A stretch of 26,098 bases of DNA from Solidesulfovibrio magneticus (GTDB lineage Bacteria > Desulfobacterota > Desulfovibrionia > Desulfovibrionales > Desulfovibrionaceae). This document shows, one piece after another, positions 6,886 to 14,582 of the stretch. A model generated the notes under the pieces. That model was given only the letters and a program-made list of their open reading frames with translations, was not told the DNA's origin and searched no databases. The stretch is from positions 14,815-40,912 of the forward strand of contig DLGG01000175.1 in NCBI GenBank assembly GCA_002482565.1, read 5' to 3'. A program made the translations under genes and the position numbers. Every line of letters begins with the position of its first letter. Positions within the stretch are counted from its first letter, which is position 1.

Positions 6886-8817
6886 CTACATGTACACCAC
6901 GCAACCGCCGGCCGGAACGGTGAGCTGCACGGCCGCGCCGTTTCGGGCCTCGACCGTCGTTTTGGCCGCCGCGCCAGCGCCGCCCGTTTCGAAGACGAGA
7001 CGCATGTCGCTCCCCACGCCGTGCAGGCCGGCGTCCACCGTGATCCAGGCCGTCAAGGCTCGCTCCAGGTTGGTGTTGACCACGCACAGGCATTCCGTAT
7101 CGGCGAACAGGCGCGACCAACCGATCAGGAAATGCAGGTTTCCGGCCACGGGCTGGGGATAAAAGAACTGCACGCCGTCGTCCGACACCTGGCGCAGGTA
7201 CTGTCGGCCGCGCCGCAAGGCCAAATGGCCCCGGCGCAAAGCGCACAACTGGCCGATGAGCTTGTAGTGACGGCCTTGTTCATTGAAAAAGTGCGCCCCA
7301 ACGCTTTGAAACGACCCAAACGGACCGCCGAACATGCACTCGCGCAAGAACACGTCGCTGTGGGAATTCGAAGCGTCGCCGCAACGGCTGTCCGCGCCGT
7401 TAAACGCCTGTTCCGTGCCATAATACAGGCAAGGGATACCCGCCGTCAGAAGATTGAGACACAGCGCCACGGGCAAGGCTTTGTCGCCGCCGGGGTTACT
7501 GCCGCAAAAACGAAACTTGAACGTGGTACCCACCTGGTCGTGGTCATCGAACATGGTGACCACGTGTTGGCCAAACCACTGATGCGTCGGCTTGGATTCC
7601 TGGACGCTGTTGCGGAACAGGTCGAAGTAGCCTTCCTGATCATCGGTGTCCGGGTTGCCCGGGCTTCGCCAGCCCTTGGCGAGAAACTCGAGCTTGTCCT
7701 GGACGTCGTCGATGCCCAGGCCCGCGCCAAGACCAGTGGCCCCCACCGTGGCCACGGCATTGGCCCGGCCTCCCGTCACCTCGCCGACGAGCAGGAAGTT
7801 CTCCTTGCCCAGGCTTTGCGCGAACTCACGAATGACGTTGTTAAAGTAGCGCATGGCCCCGGGCTCGACATGCTTGACCGTATCGACCCGGAATCCGTCC
7901 ACGTCAGCAAAGGCAATCCAGAACTTGTAGGCGTCCGTCAGATGCCGCAACGTTGCGGAGGGCGAAAACCTGTCGATGCGGCTCAACATATCCTGACCGC
8001 CGCCCCCCTGGCCGCAAGTCCCGTGCGAGAGATCCTTGAGGGTGCAGAAATCCCCGTCAAGGTAATTGGGGAAGCCGTCCCAATCGGTGATTTCCCCTTT
8101 ACGCGTCCAGGCGTCCGGCGTCTGGAGCTCGGCCGGCCACACGGCTCCGTCCGGCCAGGCCTGGGGATGGGCCGACAAGTCGATGGGGCCGAAAGGCAAC
8201 GTTCCGGCGTCCTGGATGTCCCGGCGAAATCCGTTCACGGGCCATTGCCGGCCGTCGGCGTAATAGTACCGGTTGTTGCCCTGGTAGGCGAACACGTCGC
8301 CGGCGTGGTTGAAGATGATGTCCAAAATGACGCGAAGCTTCAAGGCATGGGCGGCCGCGACCAGTTCCCGGAGTTCCTTGCGCGTGCCGAAACGCGGATC
8401 AACGTCCAGGAAATTCTGGATGCCGTAGCCGTGGTAGGTGTCGGCCTTGGCCACCTGCTTGAAGACCGGGCTCAGCCACACGGCCGTGACGCCCAGGCGC
8501 TTGAGATAGCCAAGCTTGTCGCGCAGCCCGGCCAAGGTGCCGCCGCACCAGTTCTTGCCAGCCGCAAACCATGCATCACGTTGGGCTTTCCAGGCGTGCA
8601 CGGCGGGGTCAAAGAGCGGCGTTGTCCGAACTCCGCCCTGGTTCCTCACCATTCCACCCTCGGCATCCTTGAACCCGCCCGTTTCCTTGCCGTCCGAAAA
8701 ACGGTCCAGCAACAGAAAATACAACGTCTCGTCGTTCCAAAACGCCGGAGAAGCATAATATTCCCGGCCTGTTGTAAGATCGCCCCAGTTAATTTCACGC
8801 AGCTTGTGCTCGCTCAT
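6886..8817 (-). CDS. GH13 alpha-amylase family glycosyl hydrolase, cytoplasmic
   Basis: This 643-residue enzyme should act on alpha-glucans such as glycogen or maltodextrin. It shows the GH13 barrel regions in order: region I DIIFNH (166-171), region II DGFRVDTVKH with nucleophile Asp312, region III LLVGE with acid/base Glu346, and region IV FDDHDQ with transition-state stabiliser Asp427. A C-terminal beta domain follows. There is no signal peptide, so it is probably intracellular. The ATG at 8815-8817 has AGGGGG about eight bases upstream. It stands alone, with no glycogen-metabolism gene next to it. GH13 specificity (hydrolase or transferase, alpha-1,4 or other) cannot be read from these motifs. 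Confidence 0.93.
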   Translation of the reverse strand: MSEHKLREINWGDLTTGREYYASPAFWNDETLYFLLLDRFSDGKETGGFKDAEGGMVRNQGGVRTTPLFDPAVHAWKAQRDAWFAAGKNWCGGTLAGLRDKLGYLKRLGVTAVWLSPVFKQVAKADTYHGYGIQNFLDVDPRFGTRKELRELVAAAHALKLRVILDIIFNHAGDVFAYQGNNRYYYADGRQWPVNGFRRDIQDAGTLPFGPIDLSAHPQAWPDGAVWPAELQTPDAWTRKGEITDWDGFPNYLDGDFCTLKDLSHGTCGQGGGGQDMLSRIDRFSPSATLRHLTDAYKFWIAFADVDGFRVDTVKHVEPGAMRYFNNVIREFAQSLGKENFLLVGEVTGGRANAVATVGATGLGAGLGIDDVQDKLEFLAKGWRSPGNPDTDDQEGYFDLFRNSVQESKPTHQWFGQHVVTMFDDHDQVGTTFKFRFCGSNPGGDKALPVALCLNLLTAGIPCLYYGTEQAFNGADSRCGDASNSHSDVFLRECMFGGPFGSFQSVGAHFFNEQGRHYKLIGQLCALRRGHLALRRGRQYLRQVSDDGVQFFYPQPVAGNLHFLIGWSRLFADTECLCVVNTNLERALTAWITVDAGLHGVGSDMRLVFETGGAGAAAKTTVEARNGAAVQLTVPAGGCVVYM

Positions 8818-8868
8818 GGCACGCCCCCTTTTGCCGTGCCCATAGCAGAGTTTTACGGGACATCGCTA

Positions 8869-8897
8869 CTTAAAATTCGATAAAATAAAAATGTCAC
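8869..8897 (-). promoter_or_regulatory. Candidate promoter of the GH13 gene
   Basis: On the minus strand GTGACA (8892-8897; 5 of 6 to TTGACA) lies 17 bp from TTTAAG (8869-8874; 4 of 6). It is embedded in a sharply AT-rich island (about 8851-8970) that stands out from the GC-rich surroundings and is about 50 bp upstream of the start codon. Confidence 0.45.
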
Positions 8898-9285
8898 GCG
8901 ATATTTTAATAGCACAGTAAAATATTCATAGCGTTATATATTCATCCCATACCTCTATTTCATGGCAAATTTTCGGAAGCTGGCTGACAGAACCGGCTGC
9001 CTTGGTGGCCCTCAAACGTCGTAGCGGCGCAAGGCGAATCGCTGTTTGCCTGCCGTCAGGGAAATTCCAATCCCTGGCGCCCCGCCCGGAAGCGCCTACT
9101 GCCCGGCTGGCCCCGACAAACCCTGACGTTGCGGCCGGTTATCCCGGTCTGAGCCAGCCAGGCCCGGACGGCCGATGGACACGGCCGCGAGCCTCTTACG
9201 GCTTCAGAGCGATCCGCGCCCGTTACGCCGACCAGCCGGAAGAGACCGCGGCCCGTCCACGCCCTTCTCCGCGGCGACGCCGCTT
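8898..9285. other. Gene-free stretch upstream of the GH13 gene
   Basis: The first ~70 bases continue the AT-rich island and may hold regulatory sites for the GH13 gene. The rest is GC-rich and lies downstream of the 9286-9930 gene. A small hairpin CAGGGA-N8-TCCCTG occurs near 9056-9077. I found no supported gene, RNA or clear terminator here. Confidence 0.3.
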
Positions 9286-9930
9286 CTACGCCGGAAAAAC
9301 CAGCCGGCCGTCGCGGTAGCGCAGGGCGGCGTCCTGCGGCTGGGCCGGCTCCCCGTTGTCCCGGGCCAGCCAGGCCCGGTTGATCGCTTCCTGGCCGCCC
9401 GAGGCGTTGTCCCGCAGCACGTCCGCCACCGCCTGCATGTCGCTCAAAACGCCCTGCTGGCCCCATATGCCCATGACGTCGGAACGCAGCGCGGCGTTGT
9501 CCCGGAAAAGCGTCTCGATCTCCTGCCATTGCGGGTGGTCGTGGCCGACCTGAACCTGCCACGTTTTAAGGTCTTCATCATATTTCGCGGTCAGGGAAAA
9601 GGCGCTTTTGGGGTCGATGCCGGCCTGTTCAAGGCTTTCGGCCAGCACCTGCTCCACCGCCGGCGTGTCTTGCTCCACCTGCGTCTGCAAGGCGTCCATG
9701 CGCCAGAGGGAATCGACCGTCGGACAGGCGACATACCCGGACTCTCCGTCGGGCGTCTTTTGCAGCGCATAGGCGATGCCGCTAAGCGGCCTCTGGCACA
9801 ACTCCGTGTGCTCTCCCGTCATGGCGTTAAAGACGTCATGGAACGACCCGCCCCGCTCCAGGACCTTCTCGCGGGTCAAAAACAGCGAACCCTCGACCAA
9901 CGTGGAATCGGCGATGCCGGTAAGACTCAT
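9286..9930 (-). CDS. Unrecognised 214-residue protein
   Basis: I do not recognise the family. The protein begins MSLTGIADSTLVEGSLFLTR, has no signal peptide or membrane segment, and is rich in acidic residues and Gln. A central stretch (KYDEDLKTWQVQVGHDHPQW) looks like beta structure, followed by a probably helical region (QEIETLFRDNAALRSDVM) and a second one around LSDMQAVADVLRDNA. The ATG at 9928-9930 is supported by GAGGAAGG about seven to eight bases upstream; the open frame extends to 10056 but that part has no initiation signal. It is isolated between the GH13 and lysR genes, with a candidate promoter of its own at 10073-10101. Confidence 0.75.
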   Translation of the reverse strand: MSLTGIADSTLVEGSLFLTREKVLERGGSFHDVFNAMTGEHTELCQRPLSGIAYALQKTPDGESGYVACPTVDSLWRMDALQTQVEQDTPAVEQVLAESLEQAGIDPKSAFSLTAKYDEDLKTWQVQVGHDHPQWQEIETLFRDNAALRSDVMGIWGQQGVLSDMQAVADVLRDNASGGQEAINRAWLARDNGEPAQPQDAALRYRDGRLVFPA

Positions 9931-10250
9931 CGTGATCCTTCCTCTGTTTGCGCTTGGTTTGACGGTGGACGGCCAACGACCAAGGGGCGAAGCCGCTGCT
10001 TGTTGCGAGCTGGCCTGCGCCCCCCGGACCCGACGACGCAAGCCGGTTACATGCAATCCGCGCGCCTATCTAAAAATAGATAACAATAACAAAGACAGCA
10101 ATTTGAGGCGCTCAACAGATGAAAACGTCCGCCGGCAGGATTTGCCCGGCAGCAAACCTGGGCGCCCGTCGGCCGCTCCGAGGCGCGAAAGGCAACCCCG
10201 GGTGCGCGTCGGCCGCACCTCGCCAGGCCGCACGGCCCCCCGCGCCGCCG
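9931..10250. other. Gene-free leader and spacer between unknown gene and lysR
   Basis: About 135 bases form the probable untranslated leader of the 9286-9930 gene, followed by an AT-rich promoter region at 10065-10110. The remaining GC-rich part lies downstream of the lysR stop. I see no clear terminator for lysR and no supported open frame. Confidence 0.35.
10067..10101 (-). promoter_or_regulatory. Candidate promoter with overlapping palindrome, unknown gene
   Basis: On the minus strand TTGCTG (10096-10101) lies 17 bp from TATTTT (10073-10078). A perfect 16-bp inverted repeat, TATCTA-AAAA-TAGATA (10067-10082), covers the -10. It could be an operator or, in the transcript, a 5' hairpin. Confidence 0.45.
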
Positions 10251-11129
10251 TCACGGCAGCTTTTCCCGGGCCAGGGCCAGCCAGGCCCGGGCCGCCGGCG
10301 ACAACCGCGCTCCCTTGCGCCAGGACAGCGCCGCCCGCCAGCGCAAATCGGTTTCGTCCACCAGCGCCACGCCCAGCGGCTCCAGATTGCGGCCCTCGGT
10401 CAGAAGGCGCGGCAGCAAGGCCACGCCCAGGCCCGCCGCCACCAGGGCGATGATGAAATCCAGCTGGCCGCTGCGGGCCGCCAGACGCGGCGCAAAGCCC
10501 CGCAGGGAACAAGCGTGCTCGATGCGCGTATTGAGGGCGAACCCCTGCTCGAAAAGAATGAACGGATCATTCGCCAGTTCGGCCAAACGCAGGCGCTCCC
10601 GGCCGCGCAGAGGATGGTCGGCGGCCAGCACGGCCATCATGGGATCGTCGCACACCGGCTGCCAGGAAAACGCCTCGCCAATGGGCAAAAGCGACACGCC
10701 AAGCTCCACCTCGCCGGCCAACAGCGCCTCCTCCAGCCGGGCGCTGCCCTGCTCCATGAGCTCGATCTCCACATTGGGCCAGCGGCTGCGATACTCGGCG
10801 AAAAGCGGCGCGAAAAGCCTGGCGCTGCCGAAAATCGGCAGCCCCAGGCGCAGCCGGCCCGAGAGCAGCCCGCGCAAATCGGCCAGCTCCGCGGCCAGAT
10901 GCTCGCTCTCGGCCAACATGGCCAATGCCCGGACATGGACCAGCTCCCCGGCCGCCGTCAGACGCACGCCGGTCCCCAGCCGCTCCAAAAGCGCCTCGCC
11001 GCACTCGGCCTCCAACTGCCCCACCGCCTTGCTCACCGTGGACTGGGTGGAGAAAAGCGTCCGGGCCGCCTTGGAAAACCCGCCCTGACGCACCACTTCC
11101 ACAAAGGCTTTCAGATTGCGCAGTTCCAT
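10251..11129 (-). CDS. LysR-family transcriptional regulator divergent from lrgAB
   Basis: The product has 292 residues. An N-terminal winged helix-turn-helix covers about 1-60 (ELRNLKAFVEVVRQGGFSKA, then LFSTQSTVSKAVGQLE as recognition helix). A periplasmic-binding-like effector domain follows from about 88 to 290. Divergent placement next to lrgA-lrgB matches the known CidR/YwbI-type arrangement, in which a LysR protein controls cidAB/lrgAB-like genes. The ATG at 11127-11129 is preferred because GGA lies six bases upstream; an ATG at 11133-11135 would add two residues. Its start region overlaps the LysR-type operator half-sites, which suggests autoregulation. The effector is unknown. Confidence 0.93.
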   Translation of the reverse strand: MELRNLKAFVEVVRQGGFSKAARTLFSTQSTVSKAVGQLEAECGEALLERLGTGVRLTAAGELVHVRALAMLAESEHLAAELADLRGLLSGRLRLGLPIFGSARLFAPLFAEYRSRWPNVEIELMEQGSARLEEALLAGEVELGVSLLPIGEAFSWQPVCDDPMMAVLAADHPLRGRERLRLAELANDPFILFEQGFALNTRIEHACSLRGFAPRLAARSGQLDFIIALVAAGLGVALLPRLLTEGRNLEPLGVALVDETDLRWRAALSWRKGARLSPAARAWLALAREKLP

Positions 11130-11133
11130 GCCC

Positions 11134-11180
11134 ATTCCAATACGGAATAGCTTTCATTCCGACAATTCATTTCACAAATG
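11134..11180. promoter_or_regulatory. LysR-type operator region between lysR and lrgA
   Basis: The intergenic region holds ATTCC-N5-GGAAT (11134-11148), which contains the T-N11-A core expected of LysR boxes. It shares its GGAAT with a second inverted repeat, CGGAAT-N7-ATTCCG (11143-11161). A third palindrome, CATTT-CAC-AAATG, spans 11168-11180. The first overlaps the lysR start; the last overlaps the predicted -35 of lrgA. Confidence 0.6.
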
Positions 11181-11199
11181 GGCGGCCCGTACCTATCTG
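11171..11199 (+). promoter_or_regulatory. Candidate lrgA promoter
   Basis: TTCACA (11171-11176; 5 of 6) and TATCTG (11194-11199) are 17 bp apart. They lie just before the lrgA ribosome binding site AAGGAG (11210-11215) and just after the LysR half-sites. Confidence 0.4.
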
Positions 11200-11223
11200 A
11201 TTTCCAGGCAAGGAGTTGCCGCC

Positions 11224-11628
11224 ATGACACTGGAAACAACAAAAATGAAAAATGGCCTGCGAGGCCTCGTCGAGACCGCCGCCCAGGCAGCCGCCCTGAT
11301 CGGCCTGTGGTGGCTGTGCGACGCAGCCGTGCGCGCGGCCGGGCTGCCCATCCCGGGCGGCGTGGCCGGCATGGCCGTGCTGCTGGCGCTTTTGGCATCC
11401 GGCGCGCTGCCCGTGGGCTGCCTGCGCCTGGGAGCCAAGGGGCTTTTAAACCATATGCTGCTCTTTTTCGTCCCGGCGGCGGTGGTGCTGCGGGACCATG
11501 CCGAACTACTGGGGTCCACGGGACTCAAGGTCCTGGCCGTCATCATCGTCGGCATCGTCTCGGTGATGGCCGGCACGGCCCTGGCCGTGGAACTGCACAT
11601 CCGCCTGAGGTCGCGCCATGTCCGCTAA
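11224..11628 (+). CDS. lrgA: CidA/LrgA family membrane protein
   Basis: This 134-residue inner-membrane protein has about four hydrophobic helices: one around AAQAAALIGLWWLCDAAVRA, then GVAGMAVLLALLASG, LLNHMLLFFVPAAVVL, and VLAVIIVGIVSVMAGTALAV. The family signature IPGGVAGM and the FVPAAV segment are present. LrgA/CidA proteins are holin-like and pair with LrgB; proposed roles are control of murein hydrolase activity or export of small metabolites such as pyruvate. The ATG at 11224 has AAGGAG eight bases upstream. It overlaps lrgB by 11 bp, which suggests translational coupling. Confidence 0.93.
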   Translation: MTLETTKMKNGLRGLVETAAQAAALIGLWWLCDAAVRAAGLPIPGGVAGMAVLLALLASGALPVGCLRLGAKGLLNHMLLFFVPAAVVLRDHAELLGSTGLKVLAVIIVGIVSVMAGTALAVELHIRLRSRHVR

Positions 11629-12307
11629 CCATTCCGCCCTGTTCTGGCTGGCGGCCACACTGGCCGCCTATGTCGTCTCCCGCGTCGCCCGGCACTACGT
11701 GCGCGCCTGGTGGACCTCGCCGCTGCTTTTGACCTGCGTGCTGTGCCTGGGGCTGACCATCGGCCTGCACGCCGGCTACAGCGAATACATGCGCGGCGGC
11801 CAGTGGCTGCTGCTGCTGCTCGGCCCGGCCACCGTCGCCTTTGCCGTGCCCATCTACGAACACCGCGCACTCATCAAACGCCACTGGCCGACCCTGGCCG
11901 TGGGCGTCACGGTGGGCTGCGGCCTGGCCTTCGGCGGCGGCTGGCTGCTGTCGGGGCTGCTTGGGCTGTCCCAGGAAATGCGCTTGTCGCTTTTGCCCCG
12001 GTCGGTGACCACGCCCTTTGCCATGGACTTTGCCCGGGAAGTGGGCGGCGCGCCGGATCTGGCCGCCGTGTGCGTCATCGCCACCGGCATCCTGGGCGCG
12101 TCCCTGGGCGGCATGCTGCTCAAGGTACTGCCCCTGCGCACGGCCTTGGCGCGCGGAGCCATGCTCGGCATGGGAGCCCACGGGGCCGGCGTGGCCCGGG
12201 CCCTGGAAGCCGGCGAGGAAGAAGGGGCCATCGCCGGCCTGGTCATGATCCTGGCCGGCGTCACCTGCGCGCTGATCGGCCCGGCCATTTCGTTGTTGGA
12301 GTCGTAG
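11618..12307 (+). CDS. lrgB: LrgB/CidB family membrane protein
   Basis: This 229-residue polytopic membrane protein is the usual partner of LrgA. Several hydrophobic helices are visible. The family's conserved central part is clear: LLLLLGPATVAFAVPIYEHR, then SLLPRSVTTPFAMDFAREVGG with the SVTTPxA motif, then GAHGAGVARALE near the C-terminus. The ATG lies inside the end of lrgA in another frame. The pair is likely one transcript, controlled by the divergent LysR protein. A palindromic repeat and an intrinsic terminator follow. Confidence 0.95.
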   Translation: MSANHSALFWLAATLAAYVVSRVARHYVRAWWTSPLLLTCVLCLGLTIGLHAGYSEYMRGGQWLLLLLGPATVAFAVPIYEHRALIKRHWPTLAVGVTVGCGLAFGGGWLLSGLLGLSQEMRLSLLPRSVTTPFAMDFAREVGGAPDLAAVCVIATGILGASLGGMLLKVLPLRTALARGAMLGMGAHGAGVARALEAGEEEGAIAGLVMILAGVTCALIGPAISLLES

Positions 12308-12325
12308 GAGACTTTTTATTTTTTT

Positions 12326-12383
12326 TGCCTCCGGCGGCCGGGGGCCTGAGGCCCCCGGACCCCCCATATGGGTTATAGGGGGA
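12326..12383 (+). repeat. Dispersed palindromic repeat, copy B
   Basis: The core is CCTCCGGCGGCCGGGGG, CCTGAGG centre, CCCCCGGACCCCCC, followed by ATATGGGTTATAGGGGG as second arm. It begins 18 bp after the lrgB stop, after a T-rich leader, in the same orientation as lrgB. The CCGGGGGCC/GGCCCCCGG stem is perfect. Confidence 0.85.
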
Positions 12384-12461
12384 CGGGCGGAAGGCCGGAC
12401 GAGCGCAAAGATTTGCCCCCTCCGGCGGCGGCTACCAGACCAGCCGCTGCTCTCCATACAA

Positions 12462-12504
12462 GAGGCCCTCGAATCCTGGCGGACTTCGAGGGCCTCATCT
12501 TTTC
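12462..12504 (+). terminator. Intrinsic terminator after lrgAB
   Basis: A perfect 12-bp stem, GAGGCCCTCGAA (12462-12473) with TTCGAGGGCCTC (12485-12496), encloses an 11-base loop and is followed by ATCTTTTC on the plus strand. It lies beyond repeat copy B. Confidence 0.75.
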
Positions 12505-12564
12505 GGCATCACACCCATCGCCGGCCTTTTGACTTCCCGGCCGACCAAAAAACAAACCCGGTGA

Positions 12565-12632
12565 TACCCCCTTTAACCCTTTCTCCAGTCAGGGGGTCCG
12601 GGGGGCTTAGCCCCCCGGCCGCCGGAGGCATC
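12565..12632 (-). repeat. Dispersed palindromic repeat, copy C
   Basis: The core at 12591-12632 reads on the minus strand GATGCCTCCGGCGGCCGGGG, then a GCTAAGC centre and CCCCCGGACCCCC. The following CTGACTGGAGAAAGGG closely matches the tail of copy A. It starts 15 bp past the stop of the SGNH gene at 12648 and points the same way. Confidence 0.85.
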
Positions 12633-12647
12633 TTCCCTCTTCACTCC

Positions 12648-13238
12648 CTACACAAACCACCCTTGCCAAGCCTCCCACTCTCCAACGCGCGCCGCGAAGG
12701 CGGCGTAGCCGGCCGCGCCGGGGTGGTAGCCGTCGCCCACGGCGGCCAGGCTGTCGAGGTAGGCGGACTGCCGGCACAGCGGCCGGCACATGTCGAGGTA
12801 GGGCAGCCCCATTTCGGCGCAGCTGCCGGCGAAGACGTCGGAGAGTTCCTCGATGCGCGCCCGGTAGGCGTCATCGAGGACCGGCGGCGGCCCGACCATG
12901 AGCGTCGGGCACAGGGCGCTGGTTTTGCTGACGATCTCGAAGAGATTGTCCACGGACTCGGCCAGTTCGACCTTGCGCCGGCCGTTTTCGATCTTGGCGT
13001 CGTTGACGCCAAAGGACAGCACGACGCGGGCTTCGTCGCGGGGGAGCAGGCGCGGCGGCAGTTCGCGGCCGAGGCGATTTTTGATGTGGCGGCTGGTTTC
13101 CGAGCGCACGCCCAGGTTGTAGAGGGTAAGCCCCAACCCGGCGGCCGGCGAGACGGCGCACAGCCGGCCGGGCCAGCCGAGGTAGGTCTCGTCGCCGACG
13201 CCGACGGTCAGCGAATCACCGACAAAGACGATGCGCAT
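12648..13238 (-). CDS. SGNH/GDSL-family lipase or esterase
   Basis: This compact 196-residue SGNH hydrolase has all four blocks: GDSL with Ser9 near the start, Gly43 in NLGVRSET, Asn79 in SFGVND, and Asp169/His172 in GDGYHPGAAGY. The lack of a signal peptide suggests a cytoplasmic enzyme, resembling TesA/acyl-esterase-like and carbohydrate-esterase SGNH proteins; the substrate is unknown. The ATG at 13236-13238 has GGAGG five bases upstream. A 109-bp MITE-like element lies immediately upstream and could carry or interrupt its promoter. It shares no clear sequence resemblance with the exported SGNH protein at 1-975. Confidence 0.9.
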   Translation of the reverse strand: MRIVFVGDSLTVGVGDETYLGWPGRLCAVSPAAGLGLTLYNLGVRSETSRHIKNRLGRELPPRLLPRDEARVVLSFGVNDAKIENGRRKVELAESVDNLFEIVSKTSALCPTLMVGPPPVLDDAYRARIEELSDVFAGSCAEMGLPYLDMCRPLCRQSAYLDSLAAVGDGYHPGAAGYAAFAARVGEWEAWQGWFV

Positions 13239-13259
13239 GGCGGCCTCCGAAGTGGCGGG

Positions 13260-13368
13260 CTAGTGTCGCGTCCCTTAAAAAATACGATGGTATTTTTCAA
13301 GAAAAACAAATGGTTTTAGCTTTTTGACTACAAAACACCATAGGCGTTTTTCGTGGACGCGACACTAG
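13260..13368. mobile_element. 109-bp MITE-like element with 14-bp terminal inverted repeats
   Basis: Perfect 14-bp ends, CTAGTGTCGCGTCC (13260-13273) and GGACGCGACACTAG (13355-13368), enclose an AT-rich core with no coding capacity. If the outer TA or CTAG is a duplicated target, the element would have GTGTCGCGTCC ends. Inside are an imperfect 12-bp hairpin with one mismatch (13274-13285 with 13290-13301, GATG loop) and a small AAAAC-N5-GTTTT hairpin (13303-13317). The low GC of the core contrasts with both flanks. The right end supplies the stop codon of the gene at 13365-13838. The mobile nature is inferred from structure alone. Confidence 0.6.
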
Positions 13369-13838
13369 TCCCACTCGCCGTGGGGCGGGTTGGCCTTGCC
13401 GGTCATGGACGCGATGTCGATGCGCACCACGGCCGTGACGGGCACGACTTCGGGCTTGAAGCCGTCGGCCGGGCCGCCGTGGCGGCGCATGATGACCTTG
13501 AGGCCGGCCAATTTTTCTTCCTCGTCTTCGAGGATCACGGCCGTGCCGAAACCGATGACGGACTTATAATACGTGGTCCAGTCGCAGGGCTTCTCGCCGG
13601 TGACGATCTCCACGTCGGCGTCGAGTTCAAAGCACACGTTGGGATTGGCCCGCAGGATGTCCATTTTCTTCCCTTTTTTCGAGGAATGAAAATAGATGCG
13701 GCCCGGCTCGTAGCCCATGTTGACCGGCACGACATAGGGCCATTGGCCGTCAAAAAGCCCAAGGCGGCAAATCCGCGACTGCATGAGCAGTTGTTCGAGA
13801 ATCGCCTTGTCCTTGATTTCCCGTTCCTTCTTGCGCAT
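13365..13838 (-). CDS. Pyridoxamine 5'-phosphate oxidase-like flavin-binding protein
   Basis: The product has 157 residues of the split-barrel FMN-binding fold (PNPOx/NimA-like). Visible family features are the N-terminal helix (KDKAILEQLLMQSRICRLGL), the strand pair PYVVPVNMGYEPGRIYFHSS, then GKKMDILRANPNVCFELD and YYKSVIGFGTAVILEDEEEK. Members bind FMN or F420 and reduce nitro compounds or act as pyridoxamine oxidase relatives; the true substrate is unknown. The ATG at 13836-13838 has AAGGAG six bases upstream. The TAG stop (13365-13367) lies inside the right inverted repeat of the MITE-like element, though the length and ending (TGKANPPHGEWD) look complete. It follows the amidotransferase gene by 48 bp and is probably co-transcribed. 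Confidence 0.88.
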   Translation of the reverse strand: MRKKEREIKDKAILEQLLMQSRICRLGLFDGQWPYVVPVNMGYEPGRIYFHSSKKGKKMDILRANPNVCFELDADVEIVTGEKPCDWTTYYKSVIGFGTAVILEDEEEKLAGLKVIMRRHGGPADGFKPEVVPVTAVVRIDIASMTGKANPPHGEWD

Positions 13839-13886
13839 CCCGTACTCCTTGCCCGACCCACGCCGGGCGATGTGGGCTGTGTCCGA

Positions 13887-14582
13887 TCAGGCCGAAGCCA
13901 GGGCGTCGAGAAACTGGTAGGTCAGGGCCTTGATGGCCGGGAACACTTCGCGTCCGGCGTGCATCTGCTTGGGATGGTGCACGGTGGGTCCGGGAACCGC
14001 CACGTCGGCGGCGCAGTGCTTGATGAGGTTTTGCATGCCCACGGGCGTGGTTTCCAGATGGTATTGCAGGCCCACGACCTTGTGCTTATAGACAAAGGCC
14101 TGATTGGCGCAAGCGGCCGAGGAGGCCGCGTGCACGGCTCCGGGCGGGATGGCGAAGGTGTCGCCGTGCCAGTGGAAGGCGTAGTAGGACTCGGGGAAAC
14201 CGGCGAAAACCGGCTCGGCCAGGCCTTCCGGGGTCATGGTCACCTTGAACCAGCCGATTTCCGGCACCGGATTGCGCGACACCGAACCGCCCAGGACCAC
14301 GGACAACAGCTGCGCGCCCAGGCACACGCCAAGCACCGGCTTGCCCGAGGCCACGCCGGCCTCGATGGCATTTTTCTCGGCGGCCAGCCACGGGTATTCT
14401 TTTTCGTCGTACGCGCCCATGGGGCCGCCCATGACTACGAGCATGTCGTAATCGGCGGGCGACGGCGGCGTTTCCTCGGCATACAGGCTGGTGGAAACGA
14501 CTTCATGGCCGCGTTCGGCGGCCCACAGGCCAACGGCGCCGACATCCTCGAAGGGAACATGATAAAATGCGTGCAGACGCAT
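13887..14582 (-). CDS. Type 1 glutamine amidotransferase (class I GATase-like)
   Basis: This 231-residue cytoplasmic protein has a class I glutamine amidotransferase fold like GuaA-type domains and stand-alone relatives. The nucleophile elbow is GVCLGAQLL with Cys87, preceded by the oxyanion region VVMGGPMGAYDE. The His/Glu pair is His175/Glu177 in GLQYHLETT, and FHWHGDTF is typical of the family. It should release ammonia from glutamine or hydrolyse a gamma-glutamyl substrate, but no partner synthetase is adjacent. The ATG at 14580-14582 has GGAGG five bases upstream. It is divergent from the sulfhydrylase gene. Confidence 0.9.
   Translation of the reverse strand: MRLHAFYHVPFEDVGAVGLWAAERGHEVVSTSLYAEETPPSPADYDMLVVMGGPMGAYDEKEYPWLAAEKNAIEAGVASGKPVLGVCLGAQLLSVVLGGSVSRNPVPEIGWFKVTMTPEGLAEPVFAGFPESYYAFHWHGDTFAIPPGAVHAASSAACANQAFVYKHKVVGLQYHLETTPVGMQNLIKHCAADVAVPGPTVHHPKQMHAGREVFPAIKALTYQFLDALASA

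Noticed and set aside
7021..8883. 620-codon plus-strand open frame opposite the GH13 gene
   Set aside because: The GH13 catalytic regions on the minus strand are unambiguous; the opposite frame has no recognisable domain.
9002..9319. 105-codon plus-strand open frame between the GH13 gene and the unknown gene
   Set aside because: It has no ribosome binding site and is rich in Arg/Pro as random GC-rich frames are; it overlaps the end of the supported minus-strand gene.
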